Assembly: GCA_019240475.1 (NCBI GenBank)
Contig: JAFAYI010000029.1
Span: 124,001 to 188,000 of the forward strand
Origin: Acidobacteriaceae bacterium
Lineage (GTDB): Bacteria; Acidobacteriota; Terriglobia; Bryobacterales; Bryobacteraceae
DNA length: 64,000 nt
Direction of reading: 5' to 3'
Numbering within the stretch: the stretch's first letter is position 1; every line of letters starts with the position of its first letter. Of this stretch, positions 8,448 through 18,381 are shown one piece after another. Under the pieces are notes generated by a model. The model searched no databases and had not been told where the DNA came from. It worked only from the letters and a program-made list of their open reading frames with translations. The translations under genes and the position numbers were made by a program.

Positions 8448-9470
8448 GTGAAAATTTTCCACATGCAGTGCATAGCGATTGCTGTAGCCCTTCTTGCCGG
8501 GCCGGCGCTGTTCGGCCAAGGCTATTCGGTAAAGGGCAGCGTTTCGATTGGCGGGACAGGGGGCTGGGATTATCTGACAGCCGATTCCGATAACCGGAAG
8601 CTGTACGTCTCGCATGGCTCGGAAGTGGTGGTGGTGGATCTCGATTCCGAAAAAGTCGTGGGGCATATCTCCGGCATGGGGGGCATTCACGGGATCGCGA
8701 TCGCGAACGATCTTGGGATGGGATTTATCAGCGACGGGCGCAACAACCAGGTAGTCGCGTTCGACCTGAAAGATCTGAGCATCAAGAACAAGATCAAGGC
8801 GGGGACCAATCCCGACGGTATTGTCTACGATCCGGCGTCCAAGCGCGTGTTTGCGTTTAACGGCCGCAGCCAGGATGCCACTGCGATTGACGCCGCGAAC
8901 GGAACGGTGGCCGGCACGATCGCGCTTGGCGGGAAGCCGGAGTTTCCGGTGAGCGACGGGAAGGGCAGCGTCTACGACAACATCGAAGACAAGAGCGAGA
9001 TTGTGAGGATCGATTCCAAGACGTTGAAGGTGACGGCGCGCTGGCCGGTGACGCCGTGCGAATCGCCATCGGGGCTGGCGATGGATACGAGCGGGCGGCG
9101 TTTGTTCGCGGTCTGCGACAACAAGATGATGGCGGTGGTGGACGCGGACTCGGGCAAGGTGGTAGCGACTCCCGCGATCGGCGAAGGGCCGGACGCGGCG
9201 GCGTACGATGCCGGAGAACAACTTGCGTTTTCCTCGAACGGCGAGAGCGGAACACTGACCGTGCTGCGGGGATCGGGCGAGAGCTACTCGGCGAGCGAGA
9301 CCGTGACGACAGCGCCGGGCGCGCGCACGATGGCGCTCGATTCGAAGACTCACAAGGTCTATCTGGCGACGGCAACGTTTGGCGCCGCTCCCGAGCCAAG
9401 CGCGGCGAATCCTCATCCGCGCCGGTCCATTCAGCCGGGAACATTCAAGCTGTTAGTGGTGGCGAAGTAG
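8448..9470 (+). CDS. Secreted YVTN/YncE-like beta-propeller protein
   Basis: 340 residues, GTG start (an ATG 15 bp downstream would also keep the signal peptide). The N-terminus ends in CIAIAVALLAGPALFGQ, a Sec signal. The rest is repeats of a seven-bladed propeller: DNRKLYVSHGSEVVVVDLDSEK, MGFISDGRNNQVVAFDL, KRVFAFNGRSQDATAID, RRLFAVCDNKMMAVVD. Such proteins are periplasmic scaffolds or binding proteins; no active site is evident. Its 3' end overlaps the convergent cdsA gene by 18 bp. Confidence 0.82.
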   Translation: MKIFHMQCIAIAVALLAGPALFGQGYSVKGSVSIGGTGGWDYLTADSDNRKLYVSHGSEVVVVDLDSEKVVGHISGMGGIHGIAIANDLGMGFISDGRNNQVVAFDLKDLSIKNKIKAGTNPDGIVYDPASKRVFAFNGRSQDATAIDAANGTVAGTIALGGKPEFPVSDGKGSVYDNIEDKSEIVRIDSKTLKVTARWPVTPCESPSGLAMDTSGRRLFAVCDNKMMAVVDADSGKVVATPAIGEGPDAAAYDAGEQLAFSSNGESGTLTVLRGSGESYSASETVTTAPGARTMALDSKTHKVYLATATFGAAPEPSAANPHPRRSIQPGTFKLLVVAK

Positions 9471-10235
9471 AGAAAACAGGTTGAGCAGAAAGTAGACGAC
9501 GGGGAGGGCAAACAGGCTGCTGTCCATGCGGTCCAGCACTCCGCCGTGACCGGGAAGCAGGTTGCCGCTGTCCTTTACGCCTGCGCCGCGCTTGATGGCG
9601 GATTCGGTCAAATCTCCAAACTGGCCGGCGATGTTTCCCAGAATGGCCATAAGGGCGATCTGCCACCAGGGAAGGCGAGGCACGAAATGCCCCAGGTAAA
9701 GCACGCCGAAGAGCGTAGAGGCGGCGACGGACGCGGCGGATCCTTCCCAGGATTTCTTGGGACTGACGATGGGCGCAAGCCGGTGGCGGCCGAAGAGGCG
9801 GCCAGCATAGTAAGCCGCTGAATCGCCTATCCAGTTGATTGCTAGCGCGAAGAAGAGCAGGTGGATGCTGGCGGCGCGCAGGTCGATGGCGAAACGCCAC
9901 GGGGCGAAGGCGTAGAAGCTACCGAGAAATTCGCAGGCGACGGCGGGCAGGATGTCGCGAAGATTCGCGAGACGAAGCGCCCACACGAATGCGCAGATGA
10001 CGATTACGGGCACGCCGGGCAAAAGGCGGTCGGGCAGCAGGACGATCAGCAGGCCGGCGAGGACGCCGAACAGGCGCGGACCGCGAATTCCATGGGCGGC
10101 TACGAGGCCCGAATATTCCCAGAAGCAGAGCAGCCCCAGGCACAGGGCGGCGATTTCGAATCCCCAAGGGGCGGCGAACCAGATGAGGTACACGGCTAAC
10201 GCAATCAGCGCGATTGCAGTCAACACGCGCTTCAT
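9453..10235 (-). CDS. cdsA: Phosphatidate cytidylyltransferase
   Basis: 260 residues. Converts phosphatidic acid and CTP to CDP-diacylglycerol, the precursor of membrane phospholipids. About eight hydrophobic segments are seen, and the C-terminal signature SPKKSWEGS ... GQFGDLTESAIKRGAGVKD ... LLPGHGGVLDRMDS is fully preserved. It lies 31 bp downstream of uppS, the same order as in many bacteria (uppS-cdsA), so the two are probably cotranscribed. Confidence 0.96.
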   Translation of the reverse strand: MKRVLTAIALIALAVYLIWFAAPWGFEIAALCLGLLCFWEYSGLVAAHGIRGPRLFGVLAGLLIVLLPDRLLPGVPVIVICAFVWALRLANLRDILPAVACEFLGSFYAFAPWRFAIDLRAASIHLLFFALAINWIGDSAAYYAGRLFGRHRLAPIVSPKKSWEGSAASVAASTLFGVLYLGHFVPRLPWWQIALMAILGNIAGQFGDLTESAIKRGAGVKDSGNLLPGHGGVLDRMDSSLFALPVVYFLLNLFSLLRHH

Positions 10236-10266
10236 GAGGGTTCAAGCATCGCGCGGAGATCTGTTG

Positions 10267-11109
10267 TTAAGCGAGGGGCAGCTCGAGCGCGTCTTCTTCG
10301 ATGAGGAGCGAAGCCTCGGCTGAAGATGGGCAGGCGCGCGTGATGCCGCCGAAGCGGCGATCGCGGTTCTGATACTCAAAGACGGCTTCGAGTAAGTGGG
10401 TGCGCGTGAAATCGGGCCAGAGCGTATCGGTGACGTAGAGCTCGGCATAAGCGATCTGCCACAACAGAAAGTTGCTGATTCGCATTTCGCCGGAGGTGCG
10501 GATGAGGAGGTCGGGGTCCTTCAGGCCCGCGGTATAAAGATGACTGGAGATGGTCTCTTCGGTGATGTCGAGCGATTCGAGATCGCCCTCCAGGCGCGCG
10601 TTTTCAAGGATCGCGTTGACGGCATCCACCAGCTCGGTTCGGCCGCTGTAATTGATGGCCAAGTTCAAACGCATGCCGCGATTCTGCGCCGTGGAGCGCA
10701 TAACGGATTGCAGCTCGTCCTGGACCCCGGAGGGGAGGGATTCGAGCCGGCCGATAGCCGCCAGTTGAATATCGTTGCGCATGAGGTTCGGCAACTCGCG
10801 GCGGAGATAAAAGCGGAGGAGCCGCCAGAGGCCATCGATCTCATGGCGCGGGCGTTTCCAGTTCTCGACTGAAAAAGCGTAGAGCGTCACCGCTTCCAGG
10901 CCCAGTTGGGCGCAGGTCTCGACCACGGTTCGGACCGGGTCTACGCCGGCCTTGTGACCCATGATGCGCGGGTAATTGCGCTGCCGGGCCCAGCGGCCAT
11001 TTCCGTCCATAATGATCGCGATGTGGGCGGGGAGGCGCTTGGGATCCAGGCGGGTCGCGATGCGCCAATCGCGCTCACCAGGCGTGAGCGCCTTAAGCAG
11101 GTCCTTCAT
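10267..11109 (-). CDS. uppS: Isoprenyl transferase (undecaprenyl diphosphate synthase)
   Basis: 280 residues, cis-prenyltransferase family. It elongates farnesyl diphosphate with isopentenyl diphosphate to the C55 lipid carrier for peptidoglycan and polysaccharide. Motif I AIIMDGNGRWA contains the catalytic Asp35; later motifs AVTLYAFSVENW, NLAINYSGR and DLLIRTSGEMRISNFLLWQIAYAEL are intact. Slightly longer than the ~250 residues usual for the family, with an N-terminal extension. Likely first gene of uppS-cdsA. Confidence 0.96.
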   Translation of the reverse strand: MKDLLKALTPGERDWRIATRLDPKRLPAHIAIIMDGNGRWARQRNYPRIMGHKAGVDPVRTVVETCAQLGLEAVTLYAFSVENWKRPRHEIDGLWRLLRFYLRRELPNLMRNDIQLAAIGRLESLPSGVQDELQSVMRSTAQNRGMRLNLAINYSGRTELVDAVNAILENARLEGDLESLDITEETISSHLYTAGLKDPDLLIRTSGEMRISNFLLWQIAYAELYVTDTLWPDFTRTHLLEAVFEYQNRDRRFGGITRACPSSAEASLLIEEDALELPLA

Positions 11110-11172
11110 ACCGTAAAGCTCTATAGTACACCAAGGAGAAAGGCTTTTCCAGCGTGCTCGGTTCGGGTTGAG

Positions 11173-11991
11173 CTAAGGAATCCATCTAGTTAGAAGCGGA
11201 GCGAGAGAGGCGCCAGCGCACAGAAAAGTACCGAATGGGAGTTGGTAGGTCGCGGGATCGCGACGCGTGGCGAGCATGTAACCACCGCCGATGAAGGTGC
11301 CGCCGAGAGCGCCCACCAGCGTGGCAAATAGTCCGCGTTCGAGCCCAAGAAAGACGCTGAGAAGCAGAAGCAGTTTGACGTCGCCACCGCCGAGCGCATC
11401 GCGCTTTCGAATCCACGAATAGGCCTTGCCCAGCACCCAGATCGGGGCCACGAGCACCACGGAGGCGACGGCGGCGCTCAACAGCGATTTAAAGGCGGGC
11501 TTGGCGTCGGGGAGCAAGAGTTCGCCGGCCGCGCTCGGGACCGCGATGAAGAAGGCGAAAATCAAGCCGACCGCGATTCCGCCTAGCGTGAGTTCGTTGG
11601 GAAGAATGCGTTCTTCGAGATCGATCCAGAAAAGCGCGACGAGAATGGCTTCGAAGAGGAACCACTTGAGCGCAGCGGGCGTCCAGCCATATTCGTAGGC
11701 GACGAAGGCGAATAGAACGGAGGTGCTGAGTTCCACGAGTGGGTAGCTGAGTGGAATCGATTGTCCGCAGGCGCGGCAGCGGCCGCGCAGGAGCAGGAAA
11801 CTGAATAGCGGGATGTTGTCGTACCAGGCGATGGCGCGTCCACATTCCGGACAGAACGACCTTGGCGTGACGACCGAGAGATCGCGCGGGATGCGATAGA
11901 TGCAGACGTTGAGGAAACTGCCGATCAGCAGGCCGGCCAATGCCGCCAATGCGACATAAGGAACGAAATCAGCGGACAAGCGCCCTCTCAT
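11173..11991 (-). CDS. pilD: Prepilin peptidase / N-methyltransferase (A24)
   Basis: 272 residues from the ATG at 11991. An upstream ATG would add 47 residues read out of frame from the neighbouring glycosyltransferase, so it is rejected. It cleaves type IV prepilin-like leaders in the inner membrane. The N-terminal cytoplasmic domain keeps both CxxC pairs (CPECG and CRACG), and the aspartates of the aspartyl protease are in LFWIDLEERILP and LGGGDVKLL. About seven membrane segments. The start overlaps the end of the glycosyltransferase gene by 23 bp, so coupling is likely. No pilus genes are in the window. Confidence 0.92.
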   Translation of the reverse strand: MRGRLSADFVPYVALAALAGLLIGSFLNVCIYRIPRDLSVVTPRSFCPECGRAIAWYDNIPLFSFLLLRGRCRACGQSIPLSYPLVELSTSVLFAFVAYEYGWTPAALKWFLFEAILVALFWIDLEERILPNELTLGGIAVGLIFAFFIAVPSAAGELLLPDAKPAFKSLLSAAVASVVLVAPIWVLGKAYSWIRKRDALGGGDVKLLLLLSVFLGLERGLFATLVGALGGTFIGGGYMLATRRDPATYQLPFGTFLCAGASLAPLLTRWIP

Positions 11992-12874
11992 AGGAAGCGA
12001 GCGTCGCGCGCAGCAGATGCTGTTTGGTGAATTTTTCGGCGATGCGGGCGCGGGCGCGATCGACCAGCGACGGCGCAAGATCCGGTTCATCGAGCAAGCG
12101 GCGCATGGCGCGAGCGATCGCTTCGGGCTCATTGGGCACCAGCAGGCCGGACGCGGTGTCGGCGAAGATCTCGGGCAGCCCGCCTACATTGCTTGCGACG
12201 ACCGGGACGCCCATGCTCATGGCGAGCAGGGCCGCCGATCCCAAACCTTCGGATCGCGAAATGTAAACGAACATGGAGGCGCGGGCGAGGTCTTTCGACA
12301 AGTCTTCCGAAAAAAGGACAGAGATGCGAGCCAGGCTCGCGGCGCGTTCGATAAGGTCACGCCCTTTCTGAGGATCTCTGGACGCCAGGGCGACGGCGGG
12401 CGACCGAGCATTCCAAGGGTCGGCCGGCGGGGCTGGCGGAACGGCGTCGTAGACTACATCGATTTTGTCATTGCGGATGCCGGCGGCCTGAAGCTGGCCG
12501 GCGACAAACTGCGAGACGGCGAGAAATCTTGGGGCGCGATGGTATTTCCACATGGAGGCGACCGAACGCCGGACCGGAAAAGCTACGCGGCGCGAGACCA
12601 CGAACGGACGGCGGGAGGCGATCGCCGCGATGGTGTGGGCGCGAGCGTCGTGGGCGTGCACGACATCGGCGAGCTTCGAAGACCGCCAGAGCTCCTTGGC
12701 CTCGGCGGGGCGCACGGCATGGCCCGCTCCGGCCGCGGCTTGAGAAAGCGGGCTGCGATCGAGCGCAAGCAGAGTGGATGGATGACCCGCCTCCGTCAAA
12801 GCCGACATCAGCAGGAGCACCTGGCGCTGGCCGCCGCGCATGTCCTTTCCGGTATCGATGTGCAGAACGCGCAA
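11969..12874 (-). CDS. GT4-type glycosyltransferase
   Basis: 301 residues, GT-B fold. The N-terminal domain begins MRVLHIDTGKDMRGGQRQV, a typical acceptor-side start with a GG loop. The C-terminal donor domain has VYISRSEGLGSAALLAMSMGVPVVAS, the EX7E-like nucleotide-sugar region, followed by NVGGLPEIF. It transfers a sugar from a nucleotide donor onto a cell-surface glycan or lipid; donor and acceptor cannot be told. One base separates it from the upstream GT2 gene, so the two act in one pathway. Confidence 0.87.
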   Translation of the reverse strand: MRVLHIDTGKDMRGGQRQVLLLMSALTEAGHPSTLLALDRSPLSQAAAGAGHAVRPAEAKELWRSSKLADVVHAHDARAHTIAAIASRRPFVVSRRVAFPVRRSVASMWKYHRAPRFLAVSQFVAGQLQAAGIRNDKIDVVYDAVPPAPPADPWNARSPAVALASRDPQKGRDLIERAASLARISVLFSEDLSKDLARASMFVYISRSEGLGSAALLAMSMGVPVVASNVGGLPEIFADTASGLLVPNEPEAIARAMRRLLDEPDLAPSLVDRARARIAEKFTKQHLLRATLASYERALVR

Positions 12875-12875
12875 C

Positions 12876-13628
12876 TTATGTTTTTCTTCCGGGGCTCATG
12901 TCCCGCGCCTTGAAATATTTTACGAAGTTGTAGAAGGCTGCCATGTAAGCGATGGCGAGGCCTTCCGGCCCATCGAGAAAGCCTAGCTTTAGAAAGTAAG
13001 TGCGAAAGAATGTCCATGGCGGATCGAATAAGAGCAGGCCGAAGGTGATATCGACGCGGCGCGCGACCAGTTCCTGGGCGGCCAGCGTGGTGTAGCGGTC
13101 CATGGAGCGGAGATGCTCGGAGAGCGAACTGCACGTGAAGTGGAGGAGGTTCGATTTCAATTCGCCGATCTCGCCGTCCACTGTCACGGATTCGTGGACA
13201 AAATCGCCGACCCATTTGGCTTTGCGGCGATCGAAGAGGCGGACCTTGCGGTCGGGATGCCAGCCGCTATGTAGAATCCAGCGGCCCAAATACTGCGCGA
13301 GGCGGGGCACGGTGTAGCCATCGAATGCAGGGCCGGATTTTTTGATCTGCCAGATTTCGGCCTCGAGCGCTTCGCTCAGGCTCTCGTCGGCGTCGAGAGA
13401 GAGAATCCAATCGTAGGACGCAAGCTCGGCGGCGATATTTTTTTGAGCGGCGTAGCCGTGCCAGGAGGCCTCGACCACGCGGGCGCCGAGGTTGGCGGCG
13501 ATCTCTACCGTGCGATCGTTCGATCCGCTATCGAGCAGCAGAATCTCGTCACAACAACGCAGGCTTTCGATCACTCGGGCGATGTTGCGTTCCTCATTGA
13601 ACGCGATGATGGTAGCGGAGATCTTCAT
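12876..13628 (-). CDS. GT2-type glycosyltransferase (WaaE/KdtX-like)
   Basis: 250 residues. GT-A fold with the N-terminal ISATIIAFNEERNIARVIESL, LLLDSGSNDRTVEIA and the DxD-like SLDADES metal site. RLAQYLGRWILHSGWHPDRKVRLF and VGDFVHES are typical of the lipopolysaccharide-core beta-1,4-glucosyltransferase group. The C-terminus has a hydrophobic patch consistent with membrane association. With the adjacent GT4 gene it suggests lipopolysaccharide or capsule core assembly; exact sugar unknown. Confidence 0.88.
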   Translation of the reverse strand: MKISATIIAFNEERNIARVIESLRCCDEILLLDSGSNDRTVEIAANLGARVVEASWHGYAAQKNIAAELASYDWILSLDADESLSEALEAEIWQIKKSGPAFDGYTVPRLAQYLGRWILHSGWHPDRKVRLFDRRKAKWVGDFVHESVTVDGEIGELKSNLLHFTCSSLSEHLRSMDRYTTLAAQELVARRVDITFGLLLFDPPWTFFRTYFLKLGFLDGPEGLAIAYMAAFYNFVKYFKARDMSPGRKT

Positions 13629-13636
13629 CGCTCGGG

Positions 13637-14584
13637 CTAATTCTGGCGCACCGGCACGATCGAAATAGAAAGCAGGAAAAGCATGAGGGCCAGGGCGCCG
13701 AGCATGACCCGTTTTTTCGAAATGGGCGTCCTGTCATAGACCAGGGGATGGCGGCGGCCCAGGAAGAACATGACGACGGCCCATATCCACCAGGGCGAAT
13801 AGAGGAAGCCGAGCAGCGCGAGCAGCGCGATCATGCCGCCCGAAACGAGACGATGGCCGCGCTGGCCGAAGACGGCGTAAAGGATATGGCCTCCGTCGAG
13901 TTGTCCGAGCGGGAGCAGATTGAAAGCCGTTGCAAAGAGGCCCACCCAGGCGGCAAGGGCCATGGGGTGAAGCGAGATGCCGGACGGAGAAGCATGCGGG
14001 AAGCGGAGCCATTCGACCAGGCGCATGGCCAGGGGCGTGCCGAAGACAAAGGGGGCGTGTTCTTCGATCCCGGGCGCCGCGCGCGACACGCAAACACCGG
14101 CGATCAAGAAAGGCAGCAGGACCACGAACCCGGCTATGGGCCCCGCTATGCCGACGTCGAAGAGGTTCTTGCGCGAGTAGATGGGGCTGCGGATGCGAAT
14201 GTAAGCGCCGAATGTTCCGAATAGCAGGGGAGAAGGAAGAAAATAGGGCAGGCTGGCGTCGATCCGTTGCTGAGCGCAAATCAAATAGTGGCCAAATTCG
14301 TGAGCGAGCAGGATCAACAACAAAGGCGCGGAGAAGTCGAGGCCGGCCAGGAGCGCCGCATCGCCGCGTCCGAGGCGCGCCCAAGCGTCGATCAAAAGAT
14401 CGAGATCGAAGGGTCTACCGCTTGAAAAGCTTTGAACCAGCGCAAAGCCGAACACCGTCGTGGTGACAAACGTAGCGGCGAACAGGAAAAGATTCAGCCA
14501 CCACAATCGCACCCAAGCGAAACGGCGGACGGCGGGGAGACCAGGTTCGCCCGGCCAGAGCTCCGCTCCGCCGCGAGCGTTCAA
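13637..14584 (-). CDS. Site-2-type membrane metalloprotease (M50)
   Basis: 315 residues from a TTG at 14584, preceded by AGGAA seven bases upstream. Longer starts would run through the HU gene in another frame. The zinc site HEFGH is at residues 95-99, inside a hydrophobic segment (LLLILLAHEFGHYL), and the second motif NLLPLGQLDGGHILYAVFG supplies the third ligand. About six membrane helices. S2P-family enzymes cut membrane-embedded anti-sigma factors or signal remnants; no PDZ domain is visible, and no anti-sigma gene is nearby. Confidence 0.87.
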   Translation of the reverse strand: MNARGGAELWPGEPGLPAVRRFAWVRLWWLNLFLFAATFVTTTVFGFALVQSFSSGRPFDLDLLIDAWARLGRGDAALLAGLDFSAPLLLILLAHEFGHYLICAQQRIDASLPYFLPSPLLFGTFGAYIRIRSPIYSRKNLFDVGIAGPIAGFVVLLPFLIAGVCVSRAAPGIEEHAPFVFGTPLAMRLVEWLRFPHASPSGISLHPMALAAWVGLFATAFNLLPLGQLDGGHILYAVFGQRGHRLVSGGMIALLALLGFLYSPWWIWAVVMFFLGRRHPLVYDRTPISKKRVMLGALALMLFLLSISIVPVRQN

Positions 14585-14636
14585 CGGAATATTCCTGGCT
14601 TGGTGAGGCTCCGTAAATGCGGCTCCGGGAGGCTTT

Positions 14637-14906
14637 TTACTGCAGCGTCTGCAGTTCCTTGCCAGGCTTGAAGCGGACGGCCTTGCCGGGAGGAATGGCC
14701 ACTTCGGCGCCCGTGCGCGGGTTGCGGCCGATTCCGGTCTTGCGCGGGCGAACATTGAAGATGCCGAATCCGCGTAGCTCAATGCGGTCGCCCTCGCTCA
14801 AGGCTTTTTTCATGGTTTCGAAAACGGTCTCGACGGCCATTTCCGCTTTCGTTTTCGTTATGCCCGTGCGACTCACGACCTCATTGATAATGTCTAGCTT
14901 GATCAA
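14637..14906 (-). CDS. HU/IHF-family DNA-binding protein
   Basis: 89 residues, full length for the family. It starts at TTG, supported by a strong GGAGGAG just upstream. The N-terminal dimerisation helices (LDIINEVVSRTGITKTKAEMAVETVFETM) are followed by the beta-arm RGFGIFNVRPRKTGIGRNPRTG with the intercalating proline. It bends and compacts DNA. HU and IHF cannot be separated with confidence, though MIKLDIINEVV leans towards the IHF-alpha/HU group. Next gene downstream is the M50 protease, 52 bp away. Confidence 0.94.
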   Translation of the reverse strand: MIKLDIINEVVSRTGITKTKAEMAVETVFETMKKALSEGDRIELRGFGIFNVRPRKTGIGRNPRTGAEVAIPPGKAVRFKPGKELQTLQ

Positions 14907-15164
14907 GGCTCCTCCGAAGTCTTCATGCTACCGCGCCGCAGCTCGCAATGCAGTGATAAGAAGCAATTTACACAATATCAATGTACTAGTTTCCACTAGA
15001 TGCGGCACGTGGGCCGACGCATTTTTTGCCGGAAGCGTGCAAAACGGGCTATTCGTTCTTACTAAGCGGCGGGATTCGGAGCTACCCAAGCTGTTCACTA
15101 GCATAAGGAACAGGTGTTTGGCGAGACACTTGCAACCGAGATTGGCGGTAGTTTAGGTCACGCC
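14907..15164 (+). other. Divergent intergenic region between HU and response regulator
   Basis: About 258 bp with no credible ORF. It is AT-richer in the middle (around 14955-15000), where promoters for the two divergent genes probably lie. No operator or RNA structure is recognised. Confidence 0.5.
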
Positions 15165-15647
15165 ATGGAGCTTTTGAACATACTTCTTATCGAAGACAGT
15201 CCCAGCGACGTCCGCCTAGTACGGGAGGCACTAAAAGAGAATTCGGTACGCGTTGAGATGACGGTGGCTCGCGATGGCGTCGAAGCGATGGATTACCTGC
15301 GGCTGGTGGAGCGCGGCGGCGCGAGCCGGCCCGATCTGGTTCTTCTGGATCTGAATCTGCCGCGCAAGAATGGGCGGGAAGTGTTAGCGGAAGTGAAGGC
15401 CTCGCCGGAGTTGAGGCAGATACCGGTTCTGGTGATGACCAGCTCGCGGGCCGACGAAGACGTCCAGCAAGCGTACAATCTGAACGCGAACTGTTACATC
15501 ACAAAGCCGGCGGATTTAAACGAATACGTGAAAGTGGTGCGCGCGATCGAGGATTTCTGGTTCGCCACCGCGACACTGCCCTATGGAACTAGGCTTTCTT
15601 CGGGCCTGCCACCGGTGAAGCCGAGCCTGGAGTGCCTACGCACCTGA
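15165..15647 (+). CDS. Stand-alone response regulator (Rcp1-like)
   Basis: 160 residues from the ATG at 15165; the 17 upstream in-frame residues are not receiver-like. A single receiver domain: acidic pair Glu10/Asp11, phospho-acceptor Asp62 in LVLLDLNLPRKNG, Thr92 in VLVMTSS and Lys114 in CYITKPAD. The Rcp1 type works with phytochrome or hybrid histidine kinases as a phosphorelay output without DNA binding. No kinase is adjacent. A proline-rich 25-residue tail follows the domain. Overlaps tpx tail-to-tail by 12 bp. Confidence 0.93.
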   Translation: MELLNILLIEDSPSDVRLVREALKENSVRVEMTVARDGVEAMDYLRLVERGGASRPDLVLLDLNLPRKNGREVLAEVKASPELRQIPVLVMTSSRADEDVQQAYNLNANCYITKPADLNEYVKVVRAIEDFWFATATLPYGTRLSSGLPPVKPSLECLRT

Positions 15648-16172
15648 TTGCGCGGTCTGCTGCGTAGCCGCTCTAGCCGCGCTCAGAGCCGCTTCGTAGT
15701 TCGGGTGATTGCCCACTTCCTTGACGTATTCGACGTGGCGCAGCCTGTTTGCGCCGTCGAGAACGAAGATGGCCCGGCTCTCAATGCGGAGATCGGCAAT
15801 CAGAGTGCCGTAGCGCTCGCCGAAGGAACCCGTCAGGTGGTCGGACAGCATATTCACCTTGTTGATGCCGAAGTTTCCGCACCAGCGCTTTTGAGCGAAA
15901 GGCAGATCCATGCTGATCGTGTAGATCTTTACGTCGGTGAGCGCGCCCGATTCGTCTTCAAAGCGCTTGGTCTGGGCATCGCACACGGGCGTATCGAGAG
16001 AGGGGACCACGCTGAAGATCCGAACTCCGTTGCCGGTCTTTTCGAGATTGATCTTCTGAAGAGTGGAATCGACGGCTTCGAAATCCGGGGCCGTATCCCC
16101 TACCTTCAGTTCCGGACCCGCTAACTGAAACGGGTTACCGCGCAGGATAGTCGTTCGTTCGCTGTTGGCCAT
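15636..16172 (-). CDS. tpx: Thiol peroxidase
   Basis: 178 residues. An atypical 2-Cys peroxiredoxin that reduces lipid and hydrogen peroxides with thioredoxin. Peroxidatic Cys64 is in PSLDTPVCDAQTKRF and resolving Cys98 in FAQKRWCGNFG, the spacing of E. coli Tpx. The N-terminal LRGNPFQLAGPELKVGDTAPDF is diagnostic. The C-terminus has a short Ala/Gln extension. Confidence 0.96.
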   Translation of the reverse strand: MANSERTTILRGNPFQLAGPELKVGDTAPDFEAVDSTLQKINLEKTGNGVRIFSVVPSLDTPVCDAQTKRFEDESGALTDVKIYTISMDLPFAQKRWCGNFGINKVNMLSDHLTGSFGERYGTLIADLRIESRAIFVLDGANRLRHVEYVKEVGNHPNYEAALSAARAATQQTAQSGA

Positions 16173-16196
16173 CGGCCACAGTGTAGCAGCAGGGGG

Positions 16197-18230
16197 TTAG
16201 CCAATGACTTGGGGCAGATCGCAGGAAAAATTCTTGCAGCGGTAGAGGGTGAGGCGGCCTCTACGCTCCAGGCCGGCTAGGAACGGCGCGACTGGAGCGA
16301 GTGAAGCGGCGGCCGCATCGGAGATGCCAAGAAAGACGGAGTAGGGAGAGAACTTCGCGCGATGCTTGTTGAGAATTTCGGCGACTTCGGGACCGATCGA
16401 GGGGCACCGGATCACAAGCTGCTCCGGTTCTGCGAGGCTGCGGCCCAGGGCGACGAGCATTTGGGGCGCGATGGCAGGCTGCGCTTTGATCTTCGGAGCG
16501 AAGACGGCAAGCGAGCGTTCAGCGCTCGCCCGGAAGACATCGTCCCCTGTTAGGTGCGCGAGCCGGAGCAGGAGATCGGTCATCACGGAATTGCCGGACG
16601 GTTCGGCGCCATCATAATCGTCTTTCATTCGGAGCAGCAGGTCGGCGGCGCGCTCTTCGGTGCTGAAGAAGCCGCCCGCGGCCCGATCTTCGAAGCGAGC
16701 GATGGCGGCGCGGGTGAGCGCGACGGCCGTCTGCAAATATTGCGGATCGAAGACGGTCTCAAATAGATCGAGCAGCGCCGTGGCGAGCATCGCATAATCG
16801 TCGAGGAACGCCGGGACTGCGGCCTCGCCATCGCAGAAGCGCCGTTGCAGCTCGCCGGTCGAGGGGTTGTACATGGAATCGAGGAAGAAGGCGACGGCGC
16901 GGCGGGCTGCGTCTAGATATTGCTCATCGCGCAACACAGCATAGCCTCTAGCAAAGGCCGAAATCATCAGGCCATTCCAGGAGGTCAAAACTTTGCGGTC
17001 CAGGTGAGGCCGAGGCCGGCGGCTTCGCGCTTCAAAGAGCTTCTCTTTCGCGGATGGGAATCGCTGTGCATGCTCCGGCTGGGCGAGATAGAGAATGTTG
17101 CGTCCGGAGAATTCGCCGTGCGGATCTTCGTCGACGTTGCCGCCGGGCTCGACACCGAAGGTCCGGTCGAACGGGTCCGCTTCGGGGCCTAGCAGCGAGT
17201 CGATTTCAGCCTTCCTCCAGATGTAAAAGGCGCCCTCGCCCGAGTGAGAAGGATTTTCGGGATCGGGGCTGTCGGCATCTTCCGCGGAGAAGAAGGCGCC
17301 CGTGGCGTCCGTCAGATCCCGAAGGACATAAGAGAAGATGCCGCGCGCCACGGTGGCGCACTTTGGATCTCGGGTGATTTCGAAGGCTTCGAGATAGGCG
17401 ATCGCCAGCTGCGCCTGATCGTAGAGCATCTTCTCGAAGTGCGGTACAAACCAGCGCTCATCGACCGAGTAGCGATGGAAGCCGCCGCCGAGTTGGTCGT
17501 GCATGCCGCCGGCGGACATGGCGTCGAGGGTCTTGGTGACCATATCCAGCGCTTCGGCGTTGTTTTCCGAGTGATAGTAGCGCAGCAGGTAATTCAGAAC
17601 CACGGGGCGGGGAAACTTGGGAGCTGCGCCGAAGCCGCCCCAGCGGGCGTCGAAGCTCCGGCGGAACTGCCAGAAGGCGGAAGCGAAAAGATCGGCGGTG
17701 GGCGGGAGGTTGGATGGAGCGGGCGCGGAAAGGGAGCGCAACTGTTCGACAACGCTTGCGCCGGAAGACTCCACTCGTTCGCGTTCCTGTTGCCAGGCGC
17801 GAGCGAGATATTCGAGGAGATCGCGGAAGCCGGGGCGGCCATAGAGCGAATCGGGCGGGAAATAGGTGCCGCCAAAGAACGGCTTCAGGGCGGGGGTCAA
17901 AAAGACGGACATGGGCCAGCCGCCGCTGCCGGTAGAAGCCTGAACGAACAACATATAGATGCGATCGACGTCGGGGCGCTCTTCGCGGTCGAGCTTGATG
18001 GGCACGAATTCGCGATTCAGTACTTGCGCGACGGCTTCGTCTTCAAACGATTCGTGGGCCATCACGTGACACCAGTGGCACGTGGAGTAGCCGATGGAGA
18101 GGAAAATGGGCTTGTCTTCTCTTCTCGCCTTTTCGAAGGCCTCCTCGCCCCAGGGCAGCCAGTCGACTGGATTGTGCGCGTGCTGGCGAAGGTAGGGGCT
18201 CTTCTCCCTGCTCAGCGCGTTGGTGTGCAT
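16197..18230 (-). CDS. DUF255/YyaL thioredoxin-fold protein
   Basis: 677 residues, normal for the family. The N-terminal thioredoxin-like domain has [22 protein letters not shown] and the CHWC active site (Cys51, Cys54) in [28 protein letters not shown] follows. The remainder is an (alpha/alpha)6 barrel like N-acylglucosamine 2-epimerases. The human homologue is SPATA20. The physiological reaction of the family is not established. It sits 24 bp upstream of tpx on the same strand, so a link to thiol redox control is plausible. Confidence 0.9.
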   Translation of the reverse strand: MHTNALSREKSPYLRQHAHNPVDWLPWGEEAFEKARREDKPIFLSIGYSTCHWCHVMAHESFEDEAVAQVLNREFVPIKLDREERPDVDRIYMLFVQASTGSGGWPMSVFLTPALKPFFGGTYFPPDSLYGRPGFRDLLEYLARAWQQERERVESSGASVVEQLRSLSAPAPSNLPPTADLFASAFWQFRRSFDARWGGFGAAPKFPRPVVLNYLLRYYHSENNAEALDMVTKTLDAMSAGGMHDQLGGGFHRYSVDERWFVPHFEKMLYDQAQLAIAYLEAFEITRDPKCATVARGIFSYVLRDLTDATGAFFSAEDADSPDPENPSHSGEGAFYIWRKAEIDSLLGPEADPFDRTFGVEPGGNVDEDPHGEFSGRNILYLAQPEHAQRFPSAKEKLFEARSRRPRPHLDRKVLTSWNGLMISAFARGYAVLRDEQYLDAARRAVAFFLDSMYNPSTGELQRRFCDGEAAVPAFLDDYAMLATALLDLFETVFDPQYLQTAVALTRAAIARFEDRAAGGFFSTEERAADLLLRMKDDYDGAEPSGNSVMTDLLLRLAHLTGDDVFRASAERSLAVFAPKIKAQPAIAPQMLVALGRSLAEPEQLVIRCPSIGPEVAEILNKHRAKFSPYSVFLGISDAAAASLAPVAPFLAGLERRGRLTLYRCKNFSCDLPQVIG

Positions 18231-18381
18231 GCGCCTTCAGTCTAGCGTTCGGACGTCCCATGCGCGAAACGGGGAATCCCGGAACTGCACTGGTCTGCCC
18301 CGAATTCGAGGGCGTTCGTGGCGCTGGCGCAAGGCCGGCATTGGCACGGCGATTGCCTGACAGGAACCGAGGAGCCGCATC